Positions 42,381-51,708 of a DNA stretch of 64,000 nt are shown in pieces; positions within the stretch are counted from its first letter, which is position 1, and each line of letters starts with the position of its first letter. A model generated the notes under the pieces. That model ran no database searches. It worked only from the letters and a program-made list of their open reading frames with translations, and was not told the origin of the DNA. The DNA is from Parafrigoribacterium_A soli (GTDB lineage: Bacteria > Actinomycetota > Actinomycetes > Actinomycetales > Microbacteriaceae), in the NCBI RefSeq assembly GCF_040227235.1, contig NZ_JBELNZ010000003.1:496001-560000 (forward strand). Direction: 5' to 3'. Both the position numbers and the translations under genes were made by a program.

Positions 42381-42610
42381 CGCCAGAGCCAGGCGACACA
42401 GCTCTGCTCTGTCCAGCAGAGTGCTTTAGGTCAACGCCGGACCCGCCCTGCTGCGTGGGGAGGTGCTTTGTGATCTGCTTTTAGGCAGCGGGCTCCTGAC
42501 AGCGAACACTTCTAAACCGAGCGTTCGACCTCCGATACGTCGATGGGCCAATCGTCAGAATGCTGGAAGTCATCCAGCGCATCCTTAGTCTGATTCCGGC
42601 CGCAACCAAG
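42381..42610. other. island-to-dnaK junction without a supported gene
   Basis: No coding region is supported. The second copy of TTTAGGCAGCG lies at 42480-42490, and composition shifts back toward that of the chromosome after it. Confidence 0.5.
42480..42490 (+). repeat. right copy of 11-bp direct repeat flanking the island
   Basis: TTTAGGCAGCG, identical to 38148-38158. Possible target-site or attachment-site duplication. Confidence 0.35.
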
Positions 42611-42631
42611 GTTGAGTCGAGTTGGCTCAAG
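42611..42631 (+). promoter_or_regulatory. second, degenerate HAIR box
   Basis: GTTGAGT, 7 bases, GCTCAAG. It matches 12 of 14 arm positions of the HspR operator and keeps the exact spacing. It ends 15 bp before the -35 box. Confidence 0.6.
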
Positions 42632-42646
42632 ATTTGCTGAATCGAC

Positions 42647-42674
42647 TTGACATCCGAGAGCACCCTCGTAAACT
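42647..42674 (+). promoter_or_regulatory. promoter of the dnaK operon
   Basis: TTGACA (42647-42652), 16-base spacer, TAAACT (42669-42674). The -10 box overlaps the first base pair of the consensus HAIR site, so HspR binding would block it. Confidence 0.7.
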
Positions 42675-42693
42675 TGAGTAGGTGAGACTCAAG
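42673..42693 (+). promoter_or_regulatory. consensus HAIR operator (HspR binding site)
   Basis: CTTGAGT, 7 bases (AGGTGAG), ACTCAAG: a perfect match to the HAIR inverted repeat bound by HspR in Streptomyces and mycobacteria. It lies 50 bp ahead of dnaK. Confidence 0.92.
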
Positions 42694-42742
42694 TCTCGCA
42701 ACAGGCTTCCCAAGTCCCGAACAACATAAGGAGAAAGAGCGC

Positions 42743-44611
<1,869 letters not shown>

Positions 44612-44613
44612 CC

Positions 44614-45219
44614 ATGGCAGACAAGAAGAAGCCGGATGACTTCGACCCGAAGTCGGGGGCAGCTGCCCCCGGCTCCGGGGAGTCGTCCCCGACCGACGCC
44701 GACAACCTGGGCGAGGAGATCATCGAGGCCGAGGGTCCCGACATCGAGACCTCGCTCACGGATGCCGACCTCGAGTTCCTGAAGAACGGCGTGGAGAGCG
44801 ACCTGGCGGCCGAGCGGCTCGCCGATCTGCAGCGCCTGCAGGCGGAGTACGTCAACTACCGCAAGCGGGTCGAGCGTGATCGCGAGGCCAACCGTGATCT
44901 CGTGATCGCGGAGGTCGTGGGCGCACTGTTCCCCGCGCTCGACGACCTCAGGCTCGCCGAGATCCACGGCGACCTCGAAGAGGGACCGATGACGATCATC
45001 GCGCAGAAGCTGCGGGCTGGCCTCGACAAGTTCGGGCTGACGATGGTGGGGGAGAAGGGCGAAGAGTTCGATCCCCACATCCACGAGGCGCTCATGCAGC
45101 TTCCGAACCCGGATGTGACGACGCAGGTCGTCGCAGACGTGATCCAGCCCGGATACAAGCTCGGCGAGCGTCTGCTTCGTGCGGCGAAGGTCGCGGTCTC
45201 CGTGCCGGCGGAGGACTAG
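44614..45219 (+). CDS. grpE: nucleotide exchange factor GrpE
   Basis: A 201-residue GrpE with an acidic disordered N-terminus, a long coiled coil (about residues 50-110, including LAAERLADLQRLQAEYVNYRKRVERD) and the beta-wing domain with FDPHIHEALMQLPNPDVTTQVV and GYKLGERLLRAAKVAVS. It drives ADP release from DnaK. Only 2 bp separate it from dnaK. Confidence 0.96.
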   Translation: MADKKKPDDFDPKSGAAAPGSGESSPTDADNLGEEIIEAEGPDIETSLTDADLEFLKNGVESDLAAERLADLQRLQAEYVNYRKRVERDREANRDLVIAEVVGALFPALDDLRLAEIHGDLEEGPMTIIAQKLRAGLDKFGLTMVGEKGEEFDPHIHEALMQLPNPDVTTQVVADVIQPGYKLGERLLRAAKVAVSVPAED

Positions 45220-45225
45220 CCGCCA

Positions 45226-46212
45226 GTGGCCAGTCAGGATTGGTTCGACAAGGACTTCTACAAGGTGCTCGGGGTGTCGAAAGACATCACGCCCGCCGAA
45301 CTGAAGAAGACCTATCGCAAACTCGCCCGCAAGTATCACCCGGACTCCAACCCGGGTGATGCTGCGGCCGAGGCGAAGTTCAAGGAGATCAGCGAGGCGC
45401 ACGCCGTGCTGTCCGACCCCGAACAGCGCAAGGAATACGACCAGATGCGCGCCATGGGCGCGGGCGCTCCCCGCTTCACGGCGGGTGGCGGCGGCCAGGC
45501 CGGCGGCTTCGAAGACGTCTTCGGCGGGATGTTCGGGCAGGGCAACCAGCGCACCACCCGCACCGCAAGCGGAGCCGGCTTCGAGGACATCTTCGGCAGC
45601 ATGTTCGGCGGCGGCAACTTCGGTCAGACCTCCGGCGGCTTCCGTGGTGCGGGCGGGCCCAGCAAGGGGCGGGATCTCACCGCGACGACCTCGCTTGACT
45701 TCATCAGCGCGATCAAGGGCGAAACCGTCAAGCTGCAGGCCGCGGGCAGCAAGCCGATCAGCGTCAAGATTCCCGCCGGCGTCAGCGACGGGCAGAAGAT
45801 CCGGCTCAAGGGCAAGGGTGAGGCGAGCATCGATGGTGGCCCCGCCGGCGACCTGACGCTCACCGTAACAGTGCGCAAGCATCCGGTGTTCGAGCGTGAT
45901 GGCCTGAACCTGAGGGTGGATGTGCCGGTCACCTTCGTGGAAGCGACGCTCGGGGCGACGATCGAGGTTCCGACCCTCGGGGGCGACCCGGTGAAGCTCC
46001 GGGTTGCGCCCGGCACGCCGAGCGGCCGAGTGCTGCGCGTCAAGGGACGCGGCGTCACGACGACCAAGGGCACCGGCGACCTGCTCGCCAGCGTGCAGGT
46101 GGCCGTGCCGAGCCACCTCACCGCCGACGCGCAGAAGCACCTTGAGGCCTTCGCCAAGGCGATGCCCGTGGAGAATCCGCGCGCCGAGCTCCTCGCGAAA
46201 GCGCGCGCGTAA
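45226..46212 (+). CDS. dnaJ: co-chaperone DnaJ, type lacking the zinc finger
   Basis: A 328-residue J-domain protein. The J domain (residues about 10-75) has the HPD triad in KYHPDSNPG; a Gly/Phe-rich region (about 80-145) and two C-terminal beta domains (LDFISAIKGETVKL, VPTLGGDPVKLRVAPGTPSGRVLRVKGRG) follow. It contains no cysteines, so the zinc-finger of classical DnaJ is absent, as in CbpA-type proteins. It begins on GTG 6 bp after grpE. A second, zinc-containing DnaJ is presumably elsewhere in the genome. Confidence 0.95.
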   Translation: MASQDWFDKDFYKVLGVSKDITPAELKKTYRKLARKYHPDSNPGDAAAEAKFKEISEAHAVLSDPEQRKEYDQMRAMGAGAPRFTAGGGGQAGGFEDVFGGMFGQGNQRTTRTASGAGFEDIFGSMFGGGNFGQTSGGFRGAGGPSKGRDLTATTSLDFISAIKGETVKLQAAGSKPISVKIPAGVSDGQKIRLKGKGEASIDGGPAGDLTLTVTVRKHPVFERDGLNLRVDVPVTFVEATLGATIEVPTLGGDPVKLRVAPGTPSGRVLRVKGRGVTTTKGTGDLLASVQVAVPSHLTADAQKHLEAFAKAMPVENPRAELLAKARA

Positions 46213-46221
46213 TGCGTAATT

Positions 46222-46292
46222 CGTTGGCTGAGCCTGTCGAAGTCCTGTGCGAGGGCCGTTCTTCAACGGCGCTTCGACAAGCTCAGCGAACG
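46222..46292. repeat. REP-like inverted repeat between dnaJ and hspR
   Basis: Left arm 46222-46242 (CGTTGGCTGAGCCTGTCGAA...) and right arm 46272-46292 are 21 bp with 19 matches in inverted orientation, separated by 29 bp. The right arm is nearly identical to 33387-33407. It fills most of the 94-bp gap in the heat-shock operon. Confidence 0.8.
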
Positions 46293-46306
46293 GGGGCGAG
46301 CGCGCA

Positions 46307-46750
46307 GTGAACGACGAGCTGAATCCGGATGCGCCGCTGTTCGCGATCGCGGTCGCGGCAGAGCTGGCGGCCATGCACCCGCAGACCCTGAGGCAGTACG
46401 ACCGTCTCGGTCTCGTGAGCCCCACCCGCACCGCGGGGCAGTCACGTCGTTACTCGATGCGCGACGTGATGCAACTGCGGGAGGTTGCGCGGCTGAGCGC
46501 CGAGGGAGTGAGCCTGGAGGGCATCCGGCGCATTCTGCAGTTGGAGAACCAAGTGACCGAACTGAGCGACCGCGTGCGAGAGCTCGAGGCCGCGCTCGCC
46601 GATGAGCTGCTGCACCGGCCGGGAACCCGCGTCTTTGCCGCCGGCGCCGCGGGCGATGTGATCTCATTGAAGGCGGGCACCAGGGCGGCGCGCTCCAACC
46701 AGCTCGTGGTCTGGCGTCCGATCGGGCGCAATTGGCGCCGCACCGACTGA
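46307..46750 (+). CDS. hspR: heat-shock repressor HspR (MerR family)
   Basis: A 147-residue MerR-type repressor. The HTH and wing are at residues about 10-60 (LFAIAVAAELAAMHPQTLRQ, YDRLGLVSPTRTAGQSRRYS), followed by an LEGIRRILQLENQVTELSDRVRELE coiled coil. It binds the HAIR boxes upstream of dnaK, with DnaK as co-repressor in known systems. GTG 46307 is the first sensible start; the frame to 46247 runs through the repeat. The operon order dnaK-grpE-dnaJ-hspR is classical for actinobacteria, but here a repeat separates the last two genes. Confidence 0.93.
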   Translation: MNDELNPDAPLFAIAVAAELAAMHPQTLRQYDRLGLVSPTRTAGQSRRYSMRDVMQLREVARLSAEGVSLEGIRRILQLENQVTELSDRVRELEAALADELLHRPGTRVFAAGAAGDVISLKAGTRAARSNQLVVWRPIGRNWRRTD

Positions 46751-46761
46751 CCTGACGCGCA

Positions 46762-46785
46762 ACTCATGCTTACTCGGGCATGAGT
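46762..46785 (+). terminator. hairpin after hspR
   Basis: ACTCATGC (46762-46769) and GCATGAGT (46778-46785) are perfect arms with an 8-nt loop, 11 bp after the hspR stop. Confidence 0.55.
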
Positions 46786-46823
46786 CACCCGACCGAGCAC
46801 GGCCCGACTCAAGGAATGAGACG

Positions 46824-47516
46824 ATGACGACGACGCCACCCCCCTACGAGCCCCTGCCCGAGGGCCAGCCGGCAGTGCCGAACCCGTATGCGCAGGCTGG
46901 CCCGAGCCCCTATCCGCCCCAGGCGTGGCAGCCGCGCGCGGTGCGCCCGCCGCTCACCGCGGAGCAGAAGAGCGGTGCGCGCTGGGCGGGCATCGTGGGA
47001 TTCAACCTGCTCGGTCTCGGCTGGCTGCTGTTCATCGTGCCCGTCGTCCTGGGCGGTTTCGCCGCCTTCTTCACCTTCGTGCTCGACCAAATCGGTCGCT
47101 CCTCCAGCTCCCGTTCGACGAGCTACTACCAGCTGCGCGACTTCGTCGACAACGTCAACGTGACCGCGTGGGTCATCCCGCTGCTGATCCTCTCGCTCTT
47201 CGGAATGGCCGTGTGGGCACTCGGTATCATCGTCAGCGGGCGGATGCTGAAATCGCACTCGGTCAACCACCCGTGGGGCGTCACTTGGGCCGCGACCGGT
47301 ATTGCGATCGCGGCGTACCCGTTCGTCGGCTGGATCGCCGGCATCCTCGTGCAGGTGGTCTCCGGCCTCGCCGACGTCGCGCATGCGCCGGTCTGGACGA
47401 TGATCGGCATCACCGGCAGTCTCAGCCTGCTCATGGCGATCGTGCTGAACTGCGTCATCGGCTGGCTCGCCTGGTGGTGGATGGCGCACGCGATGCGCGC
47501 CCACGCCACCGTCTGA
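46824..47516 (+). CDS. Pro-rich four-helix membrane protein
   Basis: A 230-residue protein with a Pro/Gln-rich cytoplasmic N-terminus (PPPYEPLPEGQPAVPNPYAQ...) of about 50 residues, then four membrane helices near residues 56-80, 110-133, 150-178 and 190-218. This layout is common among actinobacterial membrane proteins of unknown function. No enzyme motif is seen. It is convergent with the epoxide hydrolase-like gene, with a gap of 7 bp. Confidence 0.7.
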   Translation: MTTTPPPYEPLPEGQPAVPNPYAQAGPSPYPPQAWQPRAVRPPLTAEQKSGARWAGIVGFNLLGLGWLLFIVPVVLGGFAAFFTFVLDQIGRSSSSRSTSYYQLRDFVDNVNVTAWVIPLLILSLFGMAVWALGIIVSGRMLKSHSVNHPWGVTWAATGIAIAAYPFVGWIAGILVQVVSGLADVAHAPVWTMIGITGSLSLLMAIVLNCVIGWLAWWWMAHAMRAHATV

Positions 47517-47523
47517 GGTGCGG

Positions 47524-48645
47524 TCAGCGTAACGAGCGGAAGAACTCCCTGAGGTCGGTCGCGAGCAGCTCAGGTTCTTCGTGTGGTGCGAAGTGTCCGC
47601 CGCGCGGCATGGTCGTGTATCGCGTGACCGCGTAGCTGCGCTCGGCCCAGCTTCGTGGCGGACGGGTGAGGTCGCGCGGGAAGATTGCCACCGCCGTTGG
47701 TACGTCGACGCGGTCAACCCTGGTGGTCATCCCGGCGCGGTACTCGAAGTATGGCCGGAACGACGAGGCGATGGTGTTCGTGAACCAGTAGAGCGAGGCC
47801 TGGGTCAGCAGGAAGTCATCGCTGAACCTGGTCGAGAGCTCGCCGCCGCTGTCGCTCCAGGCGCGGTACTTTTCCACGATCCAGCTCAGTAGGCCCACGG
47901 GGGAGTCCGTCAACCCGGGCGCGAGGGTGAGCGGCCGGGTCTGTTGCTCGTGTTGGTATCCGCCCTCCTCATCCACCCAGGAGTTCACCGAGTCGAGGTA
48001 CGAGCGTTCCTCTTCGCTAAGGGTCGCGGCGTCGTAGCTGGCGGGCGCGGCGACGGCGAGGAGGTGGATGCCCACGACGGCCTCCGGATGCGCCTGGGCC
48101 AGCCGGGAGGTGATGCCCGCTCCGAGGTCGCCACCGTGCGCACCGTAGCGATCCAGGCCGAGGTGCTGCGACATGAGGTGGTGCCAGAGCTCATGCGTCT
48201 GTTCGTCGTGGCTCGGGCGCTGCGGTGAGAACGGGAATCCTGGCAGCGACGGGACGATCACCGTGAACGCGTCGGCCGGCTCGCCGCCGAATCGAGACGG
48301 CGCGGCCAGTCGTTGCGCGAGCGCCACCAGTTCAAGCGAGGTGCTGGGCCAGCCGTTCGTCAGGACGATGGGCAGCGCTCCCTCGATCTCGCCATCGAAT
48401 CGGAAATAGTGAATCGGTGTTCCGTCGATGTCGGCCTCGTGTGAGGGAAGCGCATTAATCGCATCCTCCTGGGCACGCCAGTCGAAGCCGGACCGCCAGT
48501 AGTCCGCGAGTCGACGGAGTTCGCGCTGGTCGGTGCCAGCATTCCAGCCGTGGCTCGGCCAGCTCGGCGCCCATCGCGTGTTGCGCAGTCGCTCGCGCAG
48601 ATCGTCGAGTTCGGCTGAGCTGACCCTGATCAGCGGCGAAGGCAT
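47524..48645 (-). CDS. epoxide hydrolase-family alpha/beta hydrolase
   Basis: A 373-residue protein with the N-terminal EHN domain (IRVSSAELDDLRERLRNTRW) and an alpha/beta hydrolase fold. The nucleophile is Asp173 in AHGGDLGAG, and the catalytic His is in RGGHFAPHEEP. The oxyanion motif, normally HGWP, reads NGWPSTS (residues 97-103), a change worth noting. It resembles microsomal-type epoxide hydrolases and juvenile-hormone hydrolases. The substrate is unknown, and it seems independent of the next operon. Confidence 0.88.
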   Translation of the reverse strand: MPSPLIRVSSAELDDLRERLRNTRWAPSWPSHGWNAGTDQRELRRLADYWRSGFDWRAQEDAINALPSHEADIDGTPIHYFRFDGEIEGALPIVLTNGWPSTSLELVALAQRLAAPSRFGGEPADAFTVIVPSLPGFPFSPQRPSHDEQTHELWHHLMSQHLGLDRYGAHGGDLGAGITSRLAQAHPEAVVGIHLLAVAAPASYDAATLSEEERSYLDSVNSWVDEEGGYQHEQQTRPLTLAPGLTDSPVGLLSWIVEKYRAWSDSGGELSTRFSDDFLLTQASLYWFTNTIASSFRPYFEYRAGMTTRVDRVDVPTAVAIFPRDLTRPPRSWAERSYAVTRYTTMPRGGHFAPHEEPELLATDLREFFRSLR

Positions 48646-48696
48646 ATTTCATTCTCGCCCAGCGAGATCCGTTCCGCTCGTGTGCATCCTCAACGC

Positions 48697-49359
48697 TCAG
48701 GCGAGGGGGAGGGACTCCGCTGCCGAGACTGCCAGGTCCTGCCTGCCTGCGGCATCCGTCGACTGCGGCAGCCGGGCGATGGACGACCGAGTGAACGCGA
48801 TGCTCACAGCGGTGAGTACGAGTAGCGCGACGAGCGCGGCGGCACCGGCGGCCGGAGTTGTCGCCCAGGCACCGTTCAAGAGGAACAGCCCGCTGATCGA
48901 GCAGCTGGGGATGCCGAGCCAGATCAGGAACCACGCCGTGAACCGGCTGAGCTGCGCCTTGTCGAGTGCCATCAACAGGAAGAACAGGGTCCACATGGCG
49001 GCCCAGCTCAGCCAGATCACCGCGAAGATCGGATCGGTGGCGAGCGATGACGCAGCCTCGTAGAGTGCGACGGCTGCGACGAAGGCGCTGAACCAGCCGA
49101 GGCCCTGCGGTTCGAGATCGAGCAGGATGCCCAGGCCGTAGTACAGATAGGTGAAGCCGAACAGATAGGTCGGCCAGGTCGCGTTGATGATGGCGGCATC
49201 ACCGCCCGCCTGGCTGAGGATGATCGTGGGCAAAATCACCTGCACCGCTCCGACGAAGAGGTTCAGGATGGCCGCGCTGCGGGCCGGAACGATGTTCAGG
49301 ATCACCAGGCCGTTGACCAGGAGCACGATTCCGACGAAGAAGAGCCCCACGTTTCCCAT
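48697..49359 (-). CDS. AmiS/UreI-family channel
   Basis: A 220-residue membrane protein with six to seven helices. The start MGNVGLFFVGIVLLVNGLVIL and NLFVGAVQVILPTII match the AmiS/UreI family, proton-gated or facilitating channels for urea and short amides. It lies 9 bp downstream of an isochorismatase-like gene and is probably co-transcribed. This suggests that an amide or urea is taken up or released during the pathway. Confidence 0.9.
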   Translation of the reverse strand: MGNVGLFFVGIVLLVNGLVILNIVPARSAAILNLFVGAVQVILPTIILSQAGGDAAIINATWPTYLFGFTYLYYGLGILLDLEPQGLGWFSAFVAAVALYEAASSLATDPIFAVIWLSWAAMWTLFFLLMALDKAQLSRFTAWFLIWLGIPSCSISGLFLLNGAWATTPAAGAAALVALLVLTAVSIAFTRSSIARLPQSTDAAGRQDLAVSAAESLPLA

Positions 49360-49368
49360 GGTTCGGCC

Positions 49369-50118
49369 CTATCGCTTCAGGAGTTCGACGAAGGTCTCCG
49401 ACGAGATCACCGGCGCGAAGAACTGGTTGATGCGCTGGAACGCGGCGGGCTCGTGCTCCGGCCTGTTGCATCCGGTCGCGTCTCCGATCACGATGGGCAG
49501 GTAGCCGTGGTCGCGAGCGGCGCGCGCGTTGCCCTCGATGCACCAGTCGGTGTGGATGCCCGTGATCACGAGTACTTCGATTCGCTTGCGAGAGAGCTCG
49601 AGCGGCAACCCCGTGCCGGTGAAGGCGGTCTGGAGTGCTGTCTCGTAGAACTCGTTGTCGCCGGGCTGCACCAGCTCGCGCAGGTCGCTGACGAGTTCGT
49701 TGTCCCAGGCGATCTGCTCGGGCGTGGCGTCGAGCGCCCCCGTCCAAGAGTTGTACTGCGCGCGGTCGAAGTCGCTCTGCGGGTAGTCCTGGCGGAAGAC
49801 CGTGTATCCGATCCAGTTGAACGAGGTGAAGTTGCCCGCAGCACGCGCAGCCTTCGCTGACTTCACGGTTGCGGGCAGGCTGCCGCGCAGGTCGTGGCGC
49901 TCGCCATACTGAACGCCGCCGGGTCGGTACAGGGAGTTCGACTGGCTGACAGACAGGAACGCCGCGGGGCGGCTGAGGATCTCGCGCAGGTCGAGCGACT
50001 TCCATTGCTCGGCGAGCGGCGGTATGGACTGCACATTGCTCGAGGGAAAGTTCACCTCGGCATCGAGGTCGGTCTCGGTCTCGAGACGGGTGTCGATCTC
50101 GGTGGCTGCGATGGTCAT
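49369..50118 (-). CDS. isochorismatase-fold amidohydrolase-like protein
   Basis: A 249-residue cysteine-hydrolase-fold protein. The nucleophile region is VLVITGIHTDWCIEGNARAARDHGY with Cys193. In the usual N-terminal position of the catalytic Asp (xxxDMQNDF) it has FLSVSQSNSL, i.e. Ser instead of Asp, so the normal triad is incomplete or rearranged. Family members cleave amides, carbamates (RutB ureidoacrylate) or nicotinamide. It is divergent from a flavin monooxygenase and followed by an amide/urea channel gene, which supports C-N bond cleavage in a small catabolic pathway. Confidence 0.8.
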   Translation of the reverse strand: MTIAATEIDTRLETETDLDAEVNFPSSNVQSIPPLAEQWKSLDLREILSRPAAFLSVSQSNSLYRPGGVQYGERHDLRGSLPATVKSAKAARAAGNFTSFNWIGYTVFRQDYPQSDFDRAQYNSWTGALDATPEQIAWDNELVSDLRELVQPGDNEFYETALQTAFTGTGLPLELSRKRIEVLVITGIHTDWCIEGNARAARDHGYLPIVIGDATGCNRPEHEPAAFQRINQFFAPVISSETFVELLKR

Positions 50119-50285
50119 GAGAAGTCCTTCCTGTGAATGGCGACCCTGTCAGAGTAGAGAGGGGCGCGTGCGCATCCGAGAAATGCGACGAAGTATGACC
50201 TTTCGGAACTGACCTCTCGGGCCTAATGTTGCGTCGTATTTCGCTGCCGCGCGCGGGGAGCCCCCGGTGGACGCACCATTGTGAG

Positions 50286-51671
50286 ATGGCCAGACAGATT
50301 CGCTTCAACGCCTTCGACATGAACTGCGTCGCCCACCAGTCCGCCGGCATGTGGCGACACCCAGACGATCAGGCGTGGCGTTACAAGGACCTCAGCTACT
50401 GGACCGAGCTCGCCAAGCTGCTCGAGCGCGGCAAGTTCGACGGCATCTTCATCGCGGATGTCCTCGGCACGTACGACGTGTACGGCGGCAACAACGAGGC
50501 CGCGATCCGTCACGGTGCGCAGGTTCCCGTCGGTGACCCGCTCCTCGTGATCCCCGCCATGGCCTACGTCACCGAGAACCTCGGCTTCGGCGTGACCGCG
50601 GGAACCGCGTACGAGCATCCGTATCCTTTCGCACGTCGCATGTCCACGCTCGACCACCTCACGAACGGCCGCATCGGCTGGAACGTCGTCACCGGCTACC
50701 TGCCGTCGGCGGCGCGCAACATGGGTCACGACGACCAGATGGAGCACGACGACCGCTACGACTACGCCGACGAGTACCTCGAGGTGCTCTACAAGCTGTG
50801 GGAGGGGTCCTGGGAAGACGACGCCGTCGAGCGCAACCGTGAGACCGGCGTCTTCACCGACCCGAAGAAGGTGCACGAGATCGGGCACAGGGGCAAGAAC
50901 TTCACCGTGCCCGGCATCCACATCTCCGAGCCCTCGCCGCAGCGTTCTCCCGTGATCTACCAGGCCGGGGCGTCGCCGCGCGGCATCGAATTCGCGGCGG
51001 GCAACGCCGAGGCGATCTTCGTGGCCAACTCCACCAAGTCCGGGCTCAAGGCAACGGTCAAGAAGATCCGGGATGCCCTCGAGGCCGCAGGTCGCGACCG
51101 CTACTCCGCGAAGATCTACACGCTGCTCACCGTCATCGCCGACTCCACCGAGGAGAAGGCGCGCGCCAAGTACGAGGACTACCTCAAGTACGCGAGTCCC
51201 GAGGGCGCGCTCGTCTTCATGTCGGGGTGGATGGGCGTCGACCTGTCGACCTATGACCTCGACGAGCCGATCGGCAACGTCAAGAGCAACGCCATCCAGT
51301 CCGCCGTCGCGAACGTGCAGGCGGGCGACGACGACGGCAAGCAGTGGACGGTGCGCGACATCGCCATCCAGGGCGCCATCGGCGGTCTCGGCCCGTTCAT
51401 CATCGGCAGCGGGGAGCAGATCGCCGACCAGCTGCAGGAGTGGGTCGAGGAGACGGATGTCGACGGCTTCAACCTCGCGTACGCCATCACCCCCGGCACC
51501 TTCGAGGACATCGTCGAGCACGTGATCCCGGTGCTGCAGGCGCGCGGCGCGTACCAGACCGAGTACACCGAGGGCACGCTGCGCAACAAGCTGCACGGCC
51601 GCGGCGACAAGCTGCCCGATGAGCACAAGGGCGCGCAGTACCGCGTCGGCAACTTCACCCTCGCCGAGTAG
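50286..51671 (+). CDS. LLM-class flavin-dependent monooxygenase (NtaA/SnaA/DszA type)
   Basis: A 461-residue bacterial-luciferase-like monooxygenase using reduced FMN. Features: RKFDGIFIADVLGTYDVYGGN-like segment near residue 55, THLTNGRIGWNVVTGYLPSAARNMG near 130, and QAGASPRGIEFAAGNAEAIFV near 220, all typical of the NtaA/DszA group. ATG 50286 (MARQIRFNAF) is preferred; the earlier frame has no ribosome-binding site. It may open a ring or oxidise an amine for the divergent isochorismatase-like enzyme, by analogy with RutA-RutB. A flavin reductase is not encoded nearby. Confidence 0.9.
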   Translation: MARQIRFNAFDMNCVAHQSAGMWRHPDDQAWRYKDLSYWTELAKLLERGKFDGIFIADVLGTYDVYGGNNEAAIRHGAQVPVGDPLLVIPAMAYVTENLGFGVTAGTAYEHPYPFARRMSTLDHLTNGRIGWNVVTGYLPSAARNMGHDDQMEHDDRYDYADEYLEVLYKLWEGSWEDDAVERNRETGVFTDPKKVHEIGHRGKNFTVPGIHISEPSPQRSPVIYQAGASPRGIEFAAGNAEAIFVANSTKSGLKATVKKIRDALEAAGRDRYSAKIYTLLTVIADSTEEKARAKYEDYLKYASPEGALVFMSGWMGVDLSTYDLDEPIGNVKSNAIQSAVANVQAGDDDGKQWTVRDIAIQGAIGGLGPFIIGSGEQIADQLQEWVEETDVDGFNLAYAITPGTFEDIVEHVIPVLQARGAYQTEYTEGTLRNKLHGRGDKLPDEHKGAQYRVGNFTLAE

Positions 51672-51708
51672 GGAACGCGCAAGGCCTCGGTGCGGGTACC
51701 GTGACGGG

